DNA of 64,000 bases, taken from the NCBI GenBank assembly GCA_024280755.1, contig JAJRPN010000028.1, positions 59,667 to 123,666 of the forward strand. Reading direction: 5' to 3'. How positions within the stretch are numbered: the first letter of the stretch is position 1; each line of letters opens with the position of its first letter. A program made the position numbers and the translations under genes. Source of the stretch: Planctomycetota bacterium. Lineage in GTDB: Bacteria > Planctomycetota > Phycisphaerae > Phycisphaerales > UBA1924. Shown in pieces: positions 19,693-30,141 of the stretch. Below the pieces are notes generated by a model, which was given only the letters and a program-made list of their open reading frames with translations, did not search any database and was not told the DNA's origin.

Positions 19693-20430
19693 TTGCTTGT
19701 GCCTGCTCAAGATAATAATACAGATGCTCAAACATGGTTGATCGCTGTCGCTGCTCCGCGCGAGCTCGATGCGGTGCTTTGCGCGATGAATTATATTGGT
19801 GAGTATCCTGCCCTTTGGCAATGTGTTTCGTGCGAGAACGGCTTTGATGTGGTCTGGACAGGGGTTGGAAAATCAAACGCAGCCGGGGCAATCGCGCGGG
19901 TGATCGATGTTTTTCGTCATATTGGTGTGCTGAGTGTGGGGATCGCGGGGGCTTTGCCGGGGAGTTCTCAGGTGCAAGTTGGCGAGGTGGTGTGCGCATC
20001 GCGGTCATACTTTGGTGATGAAGGCGTGATGGCACCCGATGGGTTCATCTCCTGTGCGCAGATGGGCTTTGCACCCTTCAATGGGCAAGAGGATTGGATC
20101 GAGCATCCCCAGCGTATGGTTGAATGGCTTGGTGAGCTGGCAGATCATATCGGACCCGTCGCATGTGTTTCGATGTGTTCGGGAACGGACGCGCTCGCTG
20201 AGCGCACAGCGAGTGTTGTTTCAGGGCAGTTCGAGCGTGGAATTGCTGAAGCGATGGAGGGTGCAGCTGTGGCATTGGCTGCGCACCGGATAGATGAGCG
20301 TTTGTTGACGGGCGAGCTTCGGGTGATCTCGAACACGACCGGCGATCGAAGCAAACAGATATGGGATCTCGACGGCGCACTCAAAAAGCTCGAAAAGATT
20401 CTCGGACGGATGACCACAACCCAGAGTTGA
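19693..20430 (+). CDS. mqnB: futalosine hydrolase / MTAN-like nucleosidase
   Basis: WTGVGKSNAAGAIARV, GIAGALPGSSQVQVGEVV, AEAMEGAAVALAA; TTG start. Confidence 0.75.
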   Translation: MLVPAQDNNTDAQTWLIAVAAPRELDAVLCAMNYIGEYPALWQCVSCENGFDVVWTGVGKSNAAGAIARVIDVFRHIGVLSVGIAGALPGSSQVQVGEVVCASRSYFGDEGVMAPDGFISCAQMGFAPFNGQEDWIEHPQRMVEWLGELADHIGPVACVSMCSGTDALAERTASVVSGQFERGIAEAMEGAAVALAAHRIDERLLTGELRVISNTTGDRSKQIWDLDGALKKLEKILGRMTTTQS

Positions 20431-20623
20431 GAACTTAGTCTGTATGTGCGGGTTGGGCCGGTCTGTTGTGCCTGCCTGTGCCCATGATTTGCATGTGTTT
20501 GTAAGCGAGTTAATCCAAGCTATAGATCGGTCGATCCCCCATTTGAAGGGCGGTTCTTGATGCAGTGTTTGCTGATCGAGGATTCGTCCACACCGACGCC
20601 GGGTGGGAAGGGAATCGAGTTTG

Positions 20624-21877
20624 ATGAAACGCACACAAAGGTTTGGAAAGCTCGGTGCAAAGATGGGCAAGGGTAAGCTCGGGTCATCGCTGTCATCTGT
20701 TGGATCAATGCGTCCCGGCGCGATCCCTCTGTCGATCGAGTTTGGCGTATCTGGGATCAAAGTCCTGTCCATTTCTGGAACAAACCCGAGTTCGATTGTG
20801 GCCGCAGCTTTCATGCCAACGCCCGACGACTTGCTCGATAACGCAGCAAAGCGGTTGTTGTTCCAGATGGATGCGTTGCCCAAGTTTCTCAAAGGCGAAA
20901 AAATCAATGCAGCCCGCGCCACGACCATGATCCCAAGCGGGCAGATGATGTGCAAGCATCTCCAACTTGTTCCAGCCGACGGCGTGCCGATCGAACAGGT
21001 TGCAGGCGCACAGTTGAGCGCACAGCTTGGTTGCTCGCCGGGCGAGCTGCTGGTTCGGTGCCGGGTTGTCAAGGGCGCGAGCGTCAACGGCAAGGTCGAG
21101 GTGATCTGCTTCGCAGCATCACGCGAGTTTGTTGGTCGATTGATGGGGTCATTGAAAAATGCAAAGCTTGAACCGGTTGGGATTCAAACCGAGTTTGATG
21201 CGATAGCCAAGGCTGTCGAACTTCGTGATGGGACCCCTGGCGGGGTTGGATCGGTCAAGCCAACGCTTGTACTTGATCTTGGCAGCGGGTCGACAAAAGT
21301 GTTGATCATGCACGGCCAAAATATGGCGTTTGCTCGCAATATCGAACTCGGTGCTCGCCACTTCGACGAAACGATTTGTCATCAGCTTCGTTGCACGACG
21401 ATGGAAGCCCGGCAGATGCGCGAGGAACTCATGGTGCTTATGCCCCAGAAAGTGGGAGCCTCGACCGCGTCTGCATCTATGCCCGGCATGCCAAACATGC
21501 CGCCAATTTCTACATCGGAAGAGGAATCGGCTGAAAATGAAGCATCATCTACGGAAGCGTTTCAGCGTGGCCCTCAGATTGATCTGAGTGAACCGCTTGA
21601 GATTATGGTCGATGAGATTTCGATGTGCTTGCGATATCACAGCGCGTTGTTCCCATCGACGCGCGTCGAGCGATTAATCTTTGTAGGCGGGCAATCACGA
21701 AATCATCTTGTGTGCGAGCATCTCGCCCGCACGCTCAAGCTCGAAGCGCAGATGCTCGATCCGCTCGCGTGTCTTGCTCGTTCGGGCAAGGTTCCGACGA
21801 GCGGCGTTGATCTGCGAACGCCTCAACCTGGGTGGGCAGGGGTTGTTGGTTCAGCATTGTGCCCGATGGATTTGTAA
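20624..21877 (+). CDS. pilM: type IV pilus assembly protein PilM
   Basis: actin-like ATPase motifs (SIEFGVSGIKVLSI, LVLDLGSGSTKVLIM), first gene of a pilMNO-like operon. Confidence 0.85.
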   Translation: MKRTQRFGKLGAKMGKGKLGSSLSSVGSMRPGAIPLSIEFGVSGIKVLSISGTNPSSIVAAAFMPTPDDLLDNAAKRLLFQMDALPKFLKGEKINAARATTMIPSGQMMCKHLQLVPADGVPIEQVAGAQLSAQLGCSPGELLVRCRVVKGASVNGKVEVICFAASREFVGRLMGSLKNAKLEPVGIQTEFDAIAKAVELRDGTPGGVGSVKPTLVLDLGSGSTKVLIMHGQNMAFARNIELGARHFDETICHQLRCTTMEARQMREELMVLMPQKVGASTASASMPGMPNMPPISTSEEESAENEASSTEAFQRGPQIDLSEPLEIMVDEISMCLRYHSALFPSTRVERLIFVGGQSRNHLVCEHLARTLKLEAQMLDPLACLARSGKVPTSGVDLRTPQPGWAGVVGSALCPMDL

Positions 21878-21952
21878 GAACAGATTCATTGGGCCGACAG
21901 GGTGATGATGACAAGTGTTTGATTGAATGAAGTTGACTTTGGAGGCGAATGA

Positions 21953-22735
21953 ATGAGTAATCCCAAGGAAAGCCAGGCGCAGGGCGGCAGCTTCTTGCCT
22001 CAGGAGTATGTCAAAGGCAAAGGCCAGCTTCGAGCAAACATACTCGTGCTGATGCTTTTCACGCTTGTACTTGCAGGCGTGATCGGTGCATTTGTCGTGA
22101 ACCATCAACGATGGAACCGCGTGCATGAGCAGCAAAAACTTGTCGCAGCCGAGTATGAAGAAGAAGCAGCAAAGATCAGCCAGCTTCAATCGCTCGAAAA
22201 GCAACGCGTCGATCTGATCGAACGGGCTGAAGTCGTGACCGCGCTCAAAGACCGCGTTCCGCGCTCGGTATTGCTCGGCGAGGTGATCCGATCGGTCCCC
22301 GAGGGTTTGACACTTACCACCGTGAATCTCGAAGGTGAACGCGTAAAGATTGTCGCTCCAGCACCAGATCCCAAGGCTGCTAAAAAAACGCGAGCACTCA
22401 AAGGAAAGAGCGTAGGCAAGGGCAAGGACATCAAGAAGGAAGCAGTCAAGGTGCTTCCTCCAAAGTTCAAGTTCACGCTGTCTGCCCAGGGCATTGCTCA
22501 AGAGAATGATTTGATTGCTGATTTCTTATCGTCGATTAAGGCATCGCCATTGTTTGGAGATGTTGAGCTTCAGTACATCAAGGAAACAACGATCGACAAG
22601 CTTCAGTATCGCAAGTTCAAAGTGACGATGAAGTTGCTTGAGAACAGCGATGCTCGCCTGGTCGATGGGACAGAAGAGTATGAAATTGGCACGGTAGATT
22701 TCGGGATTGCCGGCTCTGGGACTGATACAGAATAA
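21953..22735 (+). CDS. pilN: PilN-like type IV pilus assembly protein
   Basis: N-terminal TM helix, PRSVLLGEVIRSVPEGLTLTTVNLEG typical of PilN; gene order. Confidence 0.75.
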   Translation: MSNPKESQAQGGSFLPQEYVKGKGQLRANILVLMLFTLVLAGVIGAFVVNHQRWNRVHEQQKLVAAEYEEEAAKISQLQSLEKQRVDLIERAEVVTALKDRVPRSVLLGEVIRSVPEGLTLTTVNLEGERVKIVAPAPDPKAAKKTRALKGKSVGKGKDIKKEAVKVLPPKFKFTLSAQGIAQENDLIADFLSSIKASPLFGDVELQYIKETTIDKLQYRKFKVTMKLLENSDARLVDGTEEYEIGTVDFGIAGSGTDTE

Positions 22736-22755
22736 TTGCTAGGGAGAGCATACTT

Positions 22756-23313
22756 ATGCGATTTGGAACACGAGAACTCGTACTATTTTTAGCGGTGTTG
22801 ATGCTACCGATCGTGAGTTATTTTTTGGTTTTTCAGCCTCAGAGTAAGAACATCGAACAGGCCAAAGGCGAGATTGCGCACAAAAAAGAAATGCTTACCT
22901 TGTTGCGTATCGAAACAAGCCGAAACGAGGATCTCAAGAATGCAAACGAGATTATCAAAGCCCGAATCGATGAAATGGAAGATCTGTTGCCATCGAATAA
23001 GGAAATGGATCTGATTGTCCGCCAGGTTTCCGCATTGGCGATCGAAGCCGGGCTGACTTCACCGACACTTAAGAGCGCAAAGCCGGTCGCAGCAGCCCGT
23101 TTCCGCGAGCAGCCTTTGGAGATGTCGACAAAGGGATCATTTGAAGGGTTCTATGCGTTCCTTCTTGAGATCGAACGCTTGCCTCGGATTACTCGGATCG
23201 TTGATATGGTCATCAAGGATTCGCTCGAAGAAGATATGGAGATTAGTGCGGAGTTCACATTGAGTATCTATTTCCAGGCTGACGAGCAGGTCGCTCAAGG
23301 AGCAACTCCATGA
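22756..23313 (+). CDS. pilO: PilO-like type IV pilus assembly protein
   Basis: single TM plus coiled coil, LEMSTKGSFEGFYAFLLEIERLPRITRI typical of PilO. Confidence 0.85.
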   Translation: MRFGTRELVLFLAVLMLPIVSYFLVFQPQSKNIEQAKGEIAHKKEMLTLLRIETSRNEDLKNANEIIKARIDEMEDLLPSNKEMDLIVRQVSALAIEAGLTSPTLKSAKPVAAARFREQPLEMSTKGSFEGFYAFLLEIERLPRITRIVDMVIKDSLEEDMEISAEFTLSIYFQADEQVAQGATP

Positions 23314-24050
23314 GTGAGTTTAACGATTCAATGAGCGATCCATCTGGCTCATCCGATCAGCCCGAAGCGTCAAAGAGCATCTTTCTCAATATGGCCGAGA
23401 CAGATAGCACGGGGATTCCTTCGCTCAAACAAGCACCGATGTCCGCGATCTCAGCGACCGAGCAGTCGAAGACAAATACACAGCTCGTTATTACTGCGTG
23501 CGTACTTGCGATCGGTGCGGGTGCGATCTACGGCATGCGGTATGTCGGGATGAAAGCGGGGCTCGATGAGGGGATGGTCTCGATTGATTACGCAGCAGAC
23601 GAAAACTCTGCGAGCTTTGCAAGACGATTTGGCTCAGTGATGAGAGAACTTGACAAAAGCACAATCTCGGTACATCTCTCGAATACGGATGAGTTCGCGA
23701 GCAATCCGTTTTCACGCCCACAGATTGAGACTGATGAGTATGTTGAGCCGATCGATCCGGGGATGTCTGAAGCCGAGCGGCTTGCGCATCAGCGCGAACG
23801 CGAAGAACAACGCAACATCGAGCAACGCCGAGAAGATGTTATTGGCGAAGCGATGCGATTTAGACTCCAAGGAATTATCGGTGGCTCTCGCCCAGCAGCT
23901 CGTATCTCGGGCAAGCCTGTTCGCGCTGGCATGCAACTCGGTGAGTTCTTTACCGTGATCGAAATCGGAAGTCAGATCGTGATTATCGAAGCCGACGGGA
24001 TGCGGTTCGAGCTTTCTATGCGGGACGAAACAACACAAATCAGCGAGTGA
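23310..24050 (+). CDS. PilP-like protein of pilus operon
   Basis: TM helix and C-terminal RLQGIIGGSRPAARISGKPVRAGMQLGEFFTVIEIGSQIVIIEADG; position between pilO and pilB. Confidence 0.55.
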   Translation: MSEFNDSMSDPSGSSDQPEASKSIFLNMAETDSTGIPSLKQAPMSAISATEQSKTNTQLVITACVLAIGAGAIYGMRYVGMKAGLDEGMVSIDYAADENSASFARRFGSVMRELDKSTISVHLSNTDEFASNPFSRPQIETDEYVEPIDPGMSEAERLAHQREREEQRNIEQRREDVIGEAMRFRLQGIIGGSRPAARISGKPVRAGMQLGEFFTVIEIGSQIVIIEADGMRFELSMRDETTQISE

Positions 24051-24063
24051 GTGAAGGGGTACG

Positions 24064-26073
24064 ATGTCAGATATTGATGACATTTTGAGCGAGCTCGGGG
24101 TCGGATCGGATTCGAACGAGACCAAACGCCAGCCAAGGCGTGGGCGTTCGTCGATGCCCAAGGATCAGCATACGCTTGATAAGCGTCCGGGCTCATTTAG
24201 CCCGTTGCCTTCGATGCCTTCGAGCCAGACACGCTATGGCGAAGAGGATGGTTCGAGTGTTGACGAAGATCCATCGGTTATTCAACGCCGAAAGAAAGAT
24301 TCGTCGGCTCCAATCAAAAACGCAATGCTCGATGTGTATAGCCCAGGAAATGGTGATGCAACCGTAGACTCGGTGCTCTCAGAAATGCTCATCGAAAGCG
24401 AAGCAATCACCGCTGAGCAACTGACAACAGCAGAAGGTGTGCTCAAACAATCACCGGGCCGAGAGCTTATCGAAATCCTCTTTGAACAAGGTGCAGACGA
24501 AGAAGCAGTTCAGATCGTGATCGCTCAACGGGCAGGCATCCCGTTTGAGCGTGTTGATCTTGAGAAGGGACTCGATGGCGGGTTCGATGGCAAGCTTATG
24601 CAGCGCCTAGGGCTCGAGTTCTGTCATGCTCATCAAGCATTGCCATTGAGAACCGAAGGTTCTCGCGTGGTCGTGGGGATGATCAACCCGAGCGATGTAT
24701 TCACGATCGACGAGATCCGAACGCGATTGCGGGTATCGAGCATTAAGATCTCGCTCACGACTCCAAGCGATGTTCGCGCAGCGCTTGAACTTGTTGGCGG
24801 CGAAAAAGTATCCGATATCAACCTTTCCGAAATCCTTGCAGATGTCGAAGAATCAGATGTTGAAGTAACAACAACCCAAAGTACCGAAGCGGTCGATCTT
24901 GAATCACAGGCGGGCGAATCACCTGTTATTCGGTATGTGAACTACATTATTCAGAACGCAGTAAAAGAAGGCGCGTCTGATATTCACATCGAGCCGGGCG
25001 AAAAGAAGATCAAGGTGCGATTGCGCATCGACGGCATCTTGTTCGAGTCAATGAACCCGCCTCCGGGTATGGCCGCCGCGATTACATCGCGTCTTAAGAT
25101 CATGGCGGACTTGGATATTTCCGAGCGTCGTGTGCCTCAAGATGGGCGCATCCGATGTGTGGTACAAGGGCGAAAGCTCGATCTTCGTGTGTCGTCATTG
25201 CCGACGGGGTATGGCGAGAAGATCGTAATGCGTATCCTCGATACCAAGTCGATTAATGTAAAGCTCGAAGATTTGGGCTTCGATCAAAAAACGCTCGATA
25301 TCTGGAAAGCACAGATCGTTGTGCCTCATGGTATTTTATTGGTGACCGGGCCAACGGGGTCTGGTAAAACAACCACGCTGTATTCGTCGCTGCGTCAGAT
25401 TGATAAAGCCAAGCTCAATGTGTCAACGGTTGAAGACCCGATCGAATACCACCTTGATGGAATCACCCAGACCCAGACCCACGCCAAGATCGATATGACC
25501 TTCGCAAAGGCACTCAAGGCCCTGCTTCGCCAGGACCCTGATGTGATCATGCTCGGTGAAATTCGTGATCATGAGACCGCACATACTGCCGTGCAGGCTG
25601 CGCTCACTGGTCATTTGGTATTGTCTACTCTGCATACAAATGATGCACCGAGTTCGGTCACACGATTGGTCAATGTTGGTCTTGAGCCGTTCTTGGTCGG
25701 CGCTGCACTCAACGGCGTGCTCGCCCAGCGATTGCTCCGCCGACTGTGTCAACATTGCAAAGCGCAAGAAGCTCCATCCGAAGAGATGGGTGAGTTCTTA
25801 GAGATGAACGGGTTGCCCAGCGATGAGATGTGGATGCCTCAGGGTTGCGATAAGTGTCGCAATACCGGGTATTCTGGTCGAGTTGGTATTTACGAGATGC
25901 TCGCCGTCGATGATACCCTGCGCGATGTGATCGCTCGGAATCCCAATGTGTCCGAGTTTCGTAGGCTGTGCCTTGAACGCGGTATGAGTTCGTTGCGATC
26001 CGACGGCATCAACAAAGCGACTGATGGCTTGACGAGTATCCAAGAGGTGCTTCGCGTAACCTCGGCTCACTAA
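24064..26073 (+). CDS. pilB: type IV pilus / type II secretion ATPase (GspE/PilB family)
   Basis: ASDIHIEP, GPTGSGKTTTLYSSL, LRQDPDVIMLGEIRD, TGHLVLSTLHTNDAPS, tetracysteine CQHC…CDKC. Confidence 0.95.
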   Translation: MSDIDDILSELGVGSDSNETKRQPRRGRSSMPKDQHTLDKRPGSFSPLPSMPSSQTRYGEEDGSSVDEDPSVIQRRKKDSSAPIKNAMLDVYSPGNGDATVDSVLSEMLIESEAITAEQLTTAEGVLKQSPGRELIEILFEQGADEEAVQIVIAQRAGIPFERVDLEKGLDGGFDGKLMQRLGLEFCHAHQALPLRTEGSRVVVGMINPSDVFTIDEIRTRLRVSSIKISLTTPSDVRAALELVGGEKVSDINLSEILADVEESDVEVTTTQSTEAVDLESQAGESPVIRYVNYIIQNAVKEGASDIHIEPGEKKIKVRLRIDGILFESMNPPPGMAAAITSRLKIMADLDISERRVPQDGRIRCVVQGRKLDLRVSSLPTGYGEKIVMRILDTKSINVKLEDLGFDQKTLDIWKAQIVVPHGILLVTGPTGSGKTTTLYSSLRQIDKAKLNVSTVEDPIEYHLDGITQTQTHAKIDMTFAKALKALLRQDPDVIMLGEIRDHETAHTAVQAALTGHLVLSTLHTNDAPSSVTRLVNVGLEPFLVGAALNGVLAQRLLRRLCQHCKAQEAPSEEMGEFLEMNGLPSDEMWMPQGCDKCRNTGYSGRVGIYEMLAVDDTLRDVIARNPNVSEFRRLCLERGMSSLRSDGINKATDGLTSIQEVLRVTSAH

Positions 26074-26188
26074 ACTAGGTATAACTTTCGTCAAGATTCA
26101 ATACAGTCAGCGTAATGGATATTGCGTGCGCCTGTGATTTTGCATAGAATGACTCATATCGCCCTAAGCGACCATTGAGGAGTTCAAC

Positions 26189-27790
26189 ATGTCAGACCAA
26201 AATACAAACAACGCAATCGAATCCGTCCTTCAGGAAAACCGCGTCTTCAATCCGCCATCCGCAGCCGAGGTCGGTGCGAGCAAATGGTTGATCTCCTCAC
26301 TCGATCAGTATCACGAGATGTATAAGGAGTCGATCGATTCGCCCGAGACCTTCTGGGGGAATATCGCCAAGGATTTTCATTGGTTTAAAAAATGGGACAC
26401 CGTTCTTGAGTGGGACGCTCCCGATGCCAAATGGTTCAACGGCGGCACAACCAATGTCTGCTACAACTGCGTCGATCGACAGGTCGAACAGGGGTTCGGC
26501 GATGATGTTGCGATTATCTGGGAAGGCGAGCCGGTGGATGATTCTGGCGCACCAATCGATCAACGCACGCTGAGCTATAAGGATCTTCAAACCGAAGTTT
26601 CCAAGCTCGCCAATGTGCTCAAATCCAAAGGCATCACTAAGTGCGACATTGTGACTATTTATATGGGCATGGTGCCCGAGCTGGCCATCGCGATGCTTGC
26701 CTGTGCTCGTATCGGTGCGCCCCATTCCGTGATCTTTGGCGGGTTCAGCGCTCAAGCAATCGCCGACCGTGTGGGCGATGCCAAATCCAAGATGATCATC
26801 ACCTGCGACGGCTCATGGCGTCGCGGTAAGGTTGTGCCCCTCAAGAAAAATGTTGATGATGCGATCGTCATGCTGAAAGAATCAGGTGGTCAACCCGTCG
26901 AGCATGTGCTGTGCTTAGGTCGATGCCATAACGATATTGCATGGGGCGAACTCGATCGGTGCTGGAAAGAAGAGATGGAAAAAGCATCGCCCGACTGCCC
27001 ATGCGAAGAACTCGAAGCAGAGGACATGCTCTTCTTGCTCTACACCTCCGGCTCGACCGGAAAACCAAAGGGCATCGTCCACACCGTCGCCGGGTACATG
27101 ATCTTCACGGCAACAACCGCCAAGTATACTTTTAACCTCATTCCCGATACCAACCAAACCTTCTGGTGCACCGCAGATTGCGGGTGGATCACCGGGCACT
27201 CCTACATCGTCTATGGCATCCTCCCAAACCGCGTCCCGACATTGATGTTCGAGGGCGGCCCAGACTACCCAACCCCGGCCCGCTTCTGGCAGATCGTCGA
27301 TCGCCATCAGGTGACGCAGTTCTACACCGCACCGACCGCCATCCGTGCGTTTATGAAGTGGGGCGATGAGCATCCTGCATCGTGCGATCTCTCATCCATC
27401 CAAGTGCTCGGCACCGTCGGCGAGCCAATCAATCCGGAAGCATGGATGTGGTACCGCGAAAAGATCGGCCGCAATATTTGCCCGATTGTCGATACCTATT
27501 GGCAAACCGAGACCGGCGGACATGTCCTGACCCCGTTCCCCGGCGCGACTCCGACCAAGCCCGGCTCTTGCACGCTCCCGATGTTCGGGATCGACGCAGC
27601 CGTGTGTGATGAAGCGGGCAATGCCGCCAAAGAAAATGTCGGCGGGTTGATGACCATCCGCAAGCCTTGGCCCGGCATGCTCCGCGGCGTCTACGGCGAT
27701 CGCCAACGATTCATCGACACCTATTGGAGCACCGTCGCCAAAGACGGCGAGCCGTATTATGCCGCCGGCGACAATACAAGGCGCGACTAA
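26189..27790 (+). CDS. acs: acetyl-CoA synthetase, N-terminal (adenylation) domain, terminated by in-frame TAA at hinge
   Basis: LLYTSGSTGKPKGIVH, YWQTETGG, ends …YYAAGDNTRRD-stop. Confidence 0.93.
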   Translation: MSDQNTNNAIESVLQENRVFNPPSAAEVGASKWLISSLDQYHEMYKESIDSPETFWGNIAKDFHWFKKWDTVLEWDAPDAKWFNGGTTNVCYNCVDRQVEQGFGDDVAIIWEGEPVDDSGAPIDQRTLSYKDLQTEVSKLANVLKSKGITKCDIVTIYMGMVPELAIAMLACARIGAPHSVIFGGFSAQAIADRVGDAKSKMIITCDGSWRRGKVVPLKKNVDDAIVMLKESGGQPVEHVLCLGRCHNDIAWGELDRCWKEEMEKASPDCPCEELEAEDMLFLLYTSGSTGKPKGIVHTVAGYMIFTATTAKYTFNLIPDTNQTFWCTADCGWITGHSYIVYGILPNRVPTLMFEGGPDYPTPARFWQIVDRHQVTQFYTAPTAIRAFMKWGDEHPASCDLSSIQVLGTVGEPINPEAWMWYREKIGRNICPIVDTYWQTETGGHVLTPFPGATPTKPGSCTLPMFGIDAAVCDEAGNAAKENVGGLMTIRKPWPGMLRGVYGDRQRFIDTYWSTVAKDGEPYYAAGDNTRRD

Positions 27791-28213
27791 ATGGGCAACT
27801 TCTGGATCATGGGTCGAACCGATGATGTGATCAATGTCTCCGGGCATCGCCTGGGCACGATGGAAGTCGAGAGTGCATTGGTTTCGCACGAGAGCGTGGT
27901 CGAGGCTGCCGTCGTCGGCATGCCTCACGAAATCAAAGGCACCGGCATCGCCGCCTTCGTCACCCCCGCGCCCGGTTTCGAAGCAAGCGACGAACTCAAG
28001 GCCGCCCTCCGCGCCCATGTCGCCAAAGAAATCGGCGCCATCGCCAAGCCCGACATGATCCGGTTTACAGGCTCCCTCCCCAAAACCCGCTCCGGCAAGA
28101 TCATGCGAAGATTGCTCCGTTCAATTGCTGCGGGCGATACCAACATCACCCAAGATATGAGCACCCTCGAAGATTTGTCCGTCGTCGCGAAGCTGTCGGA
28201 GAGTGAAGAGTAA
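27791..28213 (+). CDS. acs: acetyl-CoA synthetase, C-terminal domain in same frame, starting with ATG immediately after TAA
   Basis: [30 protein letters not shown]…[16 protein letters not shown]; (27791-26189) is divisible by 3. Confidence 0.9.
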   Translation: MGNFWIMGRTDDVINVSGHRLGTMEVESALVSHESVVEAAVVGMPHEIKGTGIAAFVTPAPGFEASDELKAALRAHVAKEIGAIAKPDMIRFTGSLPKTRSGKIMRRLLRSIAAGDTNITQDMSTLEDLSVVAKLSESEE

Positions 28214-28331
28214 TCAGTCGAAACGGAATCAAGCCCGGCTGTTTCCCAATAACCAAGATGACGCATGGAGTATGATTCATATTGCAAGTAGCGTTGTACT
28301 AAGCGGTGTCTGACGGCTCGTGTTTGATGAC

Positions 28332-28477
28332 ATACTCTCCTCCCCCGGGCCTCCGGGGGAGGTGGCTGCGCAGCAGACGGAGGGGGTCTTCTGATGCTGA
28401 AACAAAGGGTAAAGCGAAGCAAGACCCCCTCCGCCTCACTTCGATCGGCACCTCCCCCGGAGGCCCGGGGGAGGAGA
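28332..28477. repeat. gene-less copy of the DUF559-associated inverted repeat pair (MITE-like)
   Basis: ACTCTCCTCCCCCGGGCCTCCGGGGGAGGTG…GGAGGGGGTCTT and inverted AAGACCCCCTCCGCCTCACTTCGATCGGCACCTCCCCCGGAGGCCCGGGGGAGGAG separated by ~30 bp. Confidence 0.9.
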
Positions 28478-28542
28478 AAAGAATGGCGTTCTTGTATGGA
28501 ACTGAGCCGACAGACACGGCCTAGTAAAGGGGAGGGCAAAGA

Positions 28543-30120
28543 GTGATTCATATCGAACGGTCGGCTGCGGGTCTGTGTGCATTGAGCCTGCTGGCAGCGA
28601 GTGGCTGTTCATCAACGCAGCACACAGCCGAACAGCCCGTTGAAATAGCTCCGTTTGATGTACCAACCTCCGCCCCCCGCCCAGAGGCCGACGAACCCAT
28701 CGAGCGGTTTGTTGCACGCTGGAACGCATGGGCGGATTCGGTGCCTGAGGATCAACGAGTTGGCGATGCGATAGAACAGGCGAACAATCGGATGATAGAA
28801 AAGCTCAAGCAGATCCCTGATTTGTATGAGGGCTACGACGCATGCACAGTGACATATATGGCCACGCCCGGAGATTTTTTATGGGAAGAAGCGGGGCGTA
28901 TTTATGAATCAATGGCCCCCGAGCTCGACCTGATGCGTGAACTGGTACAACGCGAGGCCATTGGTGTTCAGCTTGATCCTCATGAGGTTGCAGATCCGCT
29001 CTATTCCATGCTTATGTACTCCTCGCCAGTGAGTTCGGCTGCATACGCACTTGGAGTCAGAGTGAGGTATCTGGTCCTTGCAGGGCGAGCCCAAGAATCG
29101 GTCGATGATGTACGGGCGATCTTCGAATCACAAAGGCTCAGGCTGGAATCGCCGGGCCTTCTCGGTTGGCTCGGTGCGGGTGCCATTCGAGACTTGGCAT
29201 GGAACACATTGAATAAAACACTCGTGGTTGACCCAGACGCGTACACCGATGATCAACTCGCCGAGTTCCAAGACCGGTTGGTCAATTGGGTTGATGAGGA
29301 CATGACCCCGATGGTCAAAGCCGAAGAATACTTCGGGATCCTTGGGCTCCGTGACCTCTACTTAGAATCGATCGATGGCAATCTGTCTGAAGAAGCAACC
29401 CAAATGATTGTCGAGGAGTTCGGCGCGATAGCTGGGTTTCGGGTAGCAGTCGATCTCTCACCTGTATTCGGGATGGAGAAGGGATACAAACTATCAAAGA
29501 TAGAGTTTGCCCCTCTCGATCAACAGATCGTCATGCTCAAAGAGTACAACGCAGCACTCATCGCAGACTATAAAGCGTATCCGCCACTGGTTTGCACAAG
29601 TCATTTCAAGCTGCTCGCCAACGACCTGAGCATCAACAAAGACACGATTTCATTCCTTCCCGCATTCCAGTTCACCGGCTTGAATGACATCTTGGCAAGC
29701 GTCAACATATTGGACACTATCGAAGTCAGATCGACCATCATTATCCTCGCAATCCACCGCCACCGCCTCGCCACCGGCGAGTGGCCAAAATCACTCGAAG
29801 ACATCTCATCCGAACATCTCCGAGTCGATCCCATCGACATGCACACCGGCGATCCGTTCGGATACACCGTAATGAATAACAGGCCTCGGCTATGGTCGGG
29901 AGGCCCGGATGGTGATGACGATGACGGCACTTCGGTGAAGCCAGTGATGAAAAAATCGCCCATCGAACCCTATGACGAGTATGAGGTCGATCCTGTCCGA
30001 ACTTGGTTCACCCTCGACCAATGGGATGCGCTCAGCGAAGAAGACCAAGCCAAATATGACGGCGACTGGATCCTCTACCCGCCCAAATGGAAAGATCGCT
30101 GGGGCAATGAGGAATATTGA
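28543..30120 (+). CDS. hypothetical lipoprotein
   Basis: lipobox LLAASGCSS; GTG start; 525 aa, no family recognised with certainty. Confidence 0.7.
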   Translation: MIHIERSAAGLCALSLLAASGCSSTQHTAEQPVEIAPFDVPTSAPRPEADEPIERFVARWNAWADSVPEDQRVGDAIEQANNRMIEKLKQIPDLYEGYDACTVTYMATPGDFLWEEAGRIYESMAPELDLMRELVQREAIGVQLDPHEVADPLYSMLMYSSPVSSAAYALGVRVRYLVLAGRAQESVDDVRAIFESQRLRLESPGLLGWLGAGAIRDLAWNTLNKTLVVDPDAYTDDQLAEFQDRLVNWVDEDMTPMVKAEEYFGILGLRDLYLESIDGNLSEEATQMIVEEFGAIAGFRVAVDLSPVFGMEKGYKLSKIEFAPLDQQIVMLKEYNAALIADYKAYPPLVCTSHFKLLANDLSINKDTISFLPAFQFTGLNDILASVNILDTIEVRSTIIILAIHRHRLATGEWPKSLEDISSEHLRVDPIDMHTGDPFGYTVMNNRPRLWSGGPDGDDDDGTSVKPVMKKSPIEPYDEYEVDPVRTWFTLDQWDALSEEDQAKYDGDWILYPPKWKDRWGNEEY

Positions 30121-30141
30121 ACTTTGGATTATCTTGAGTGA

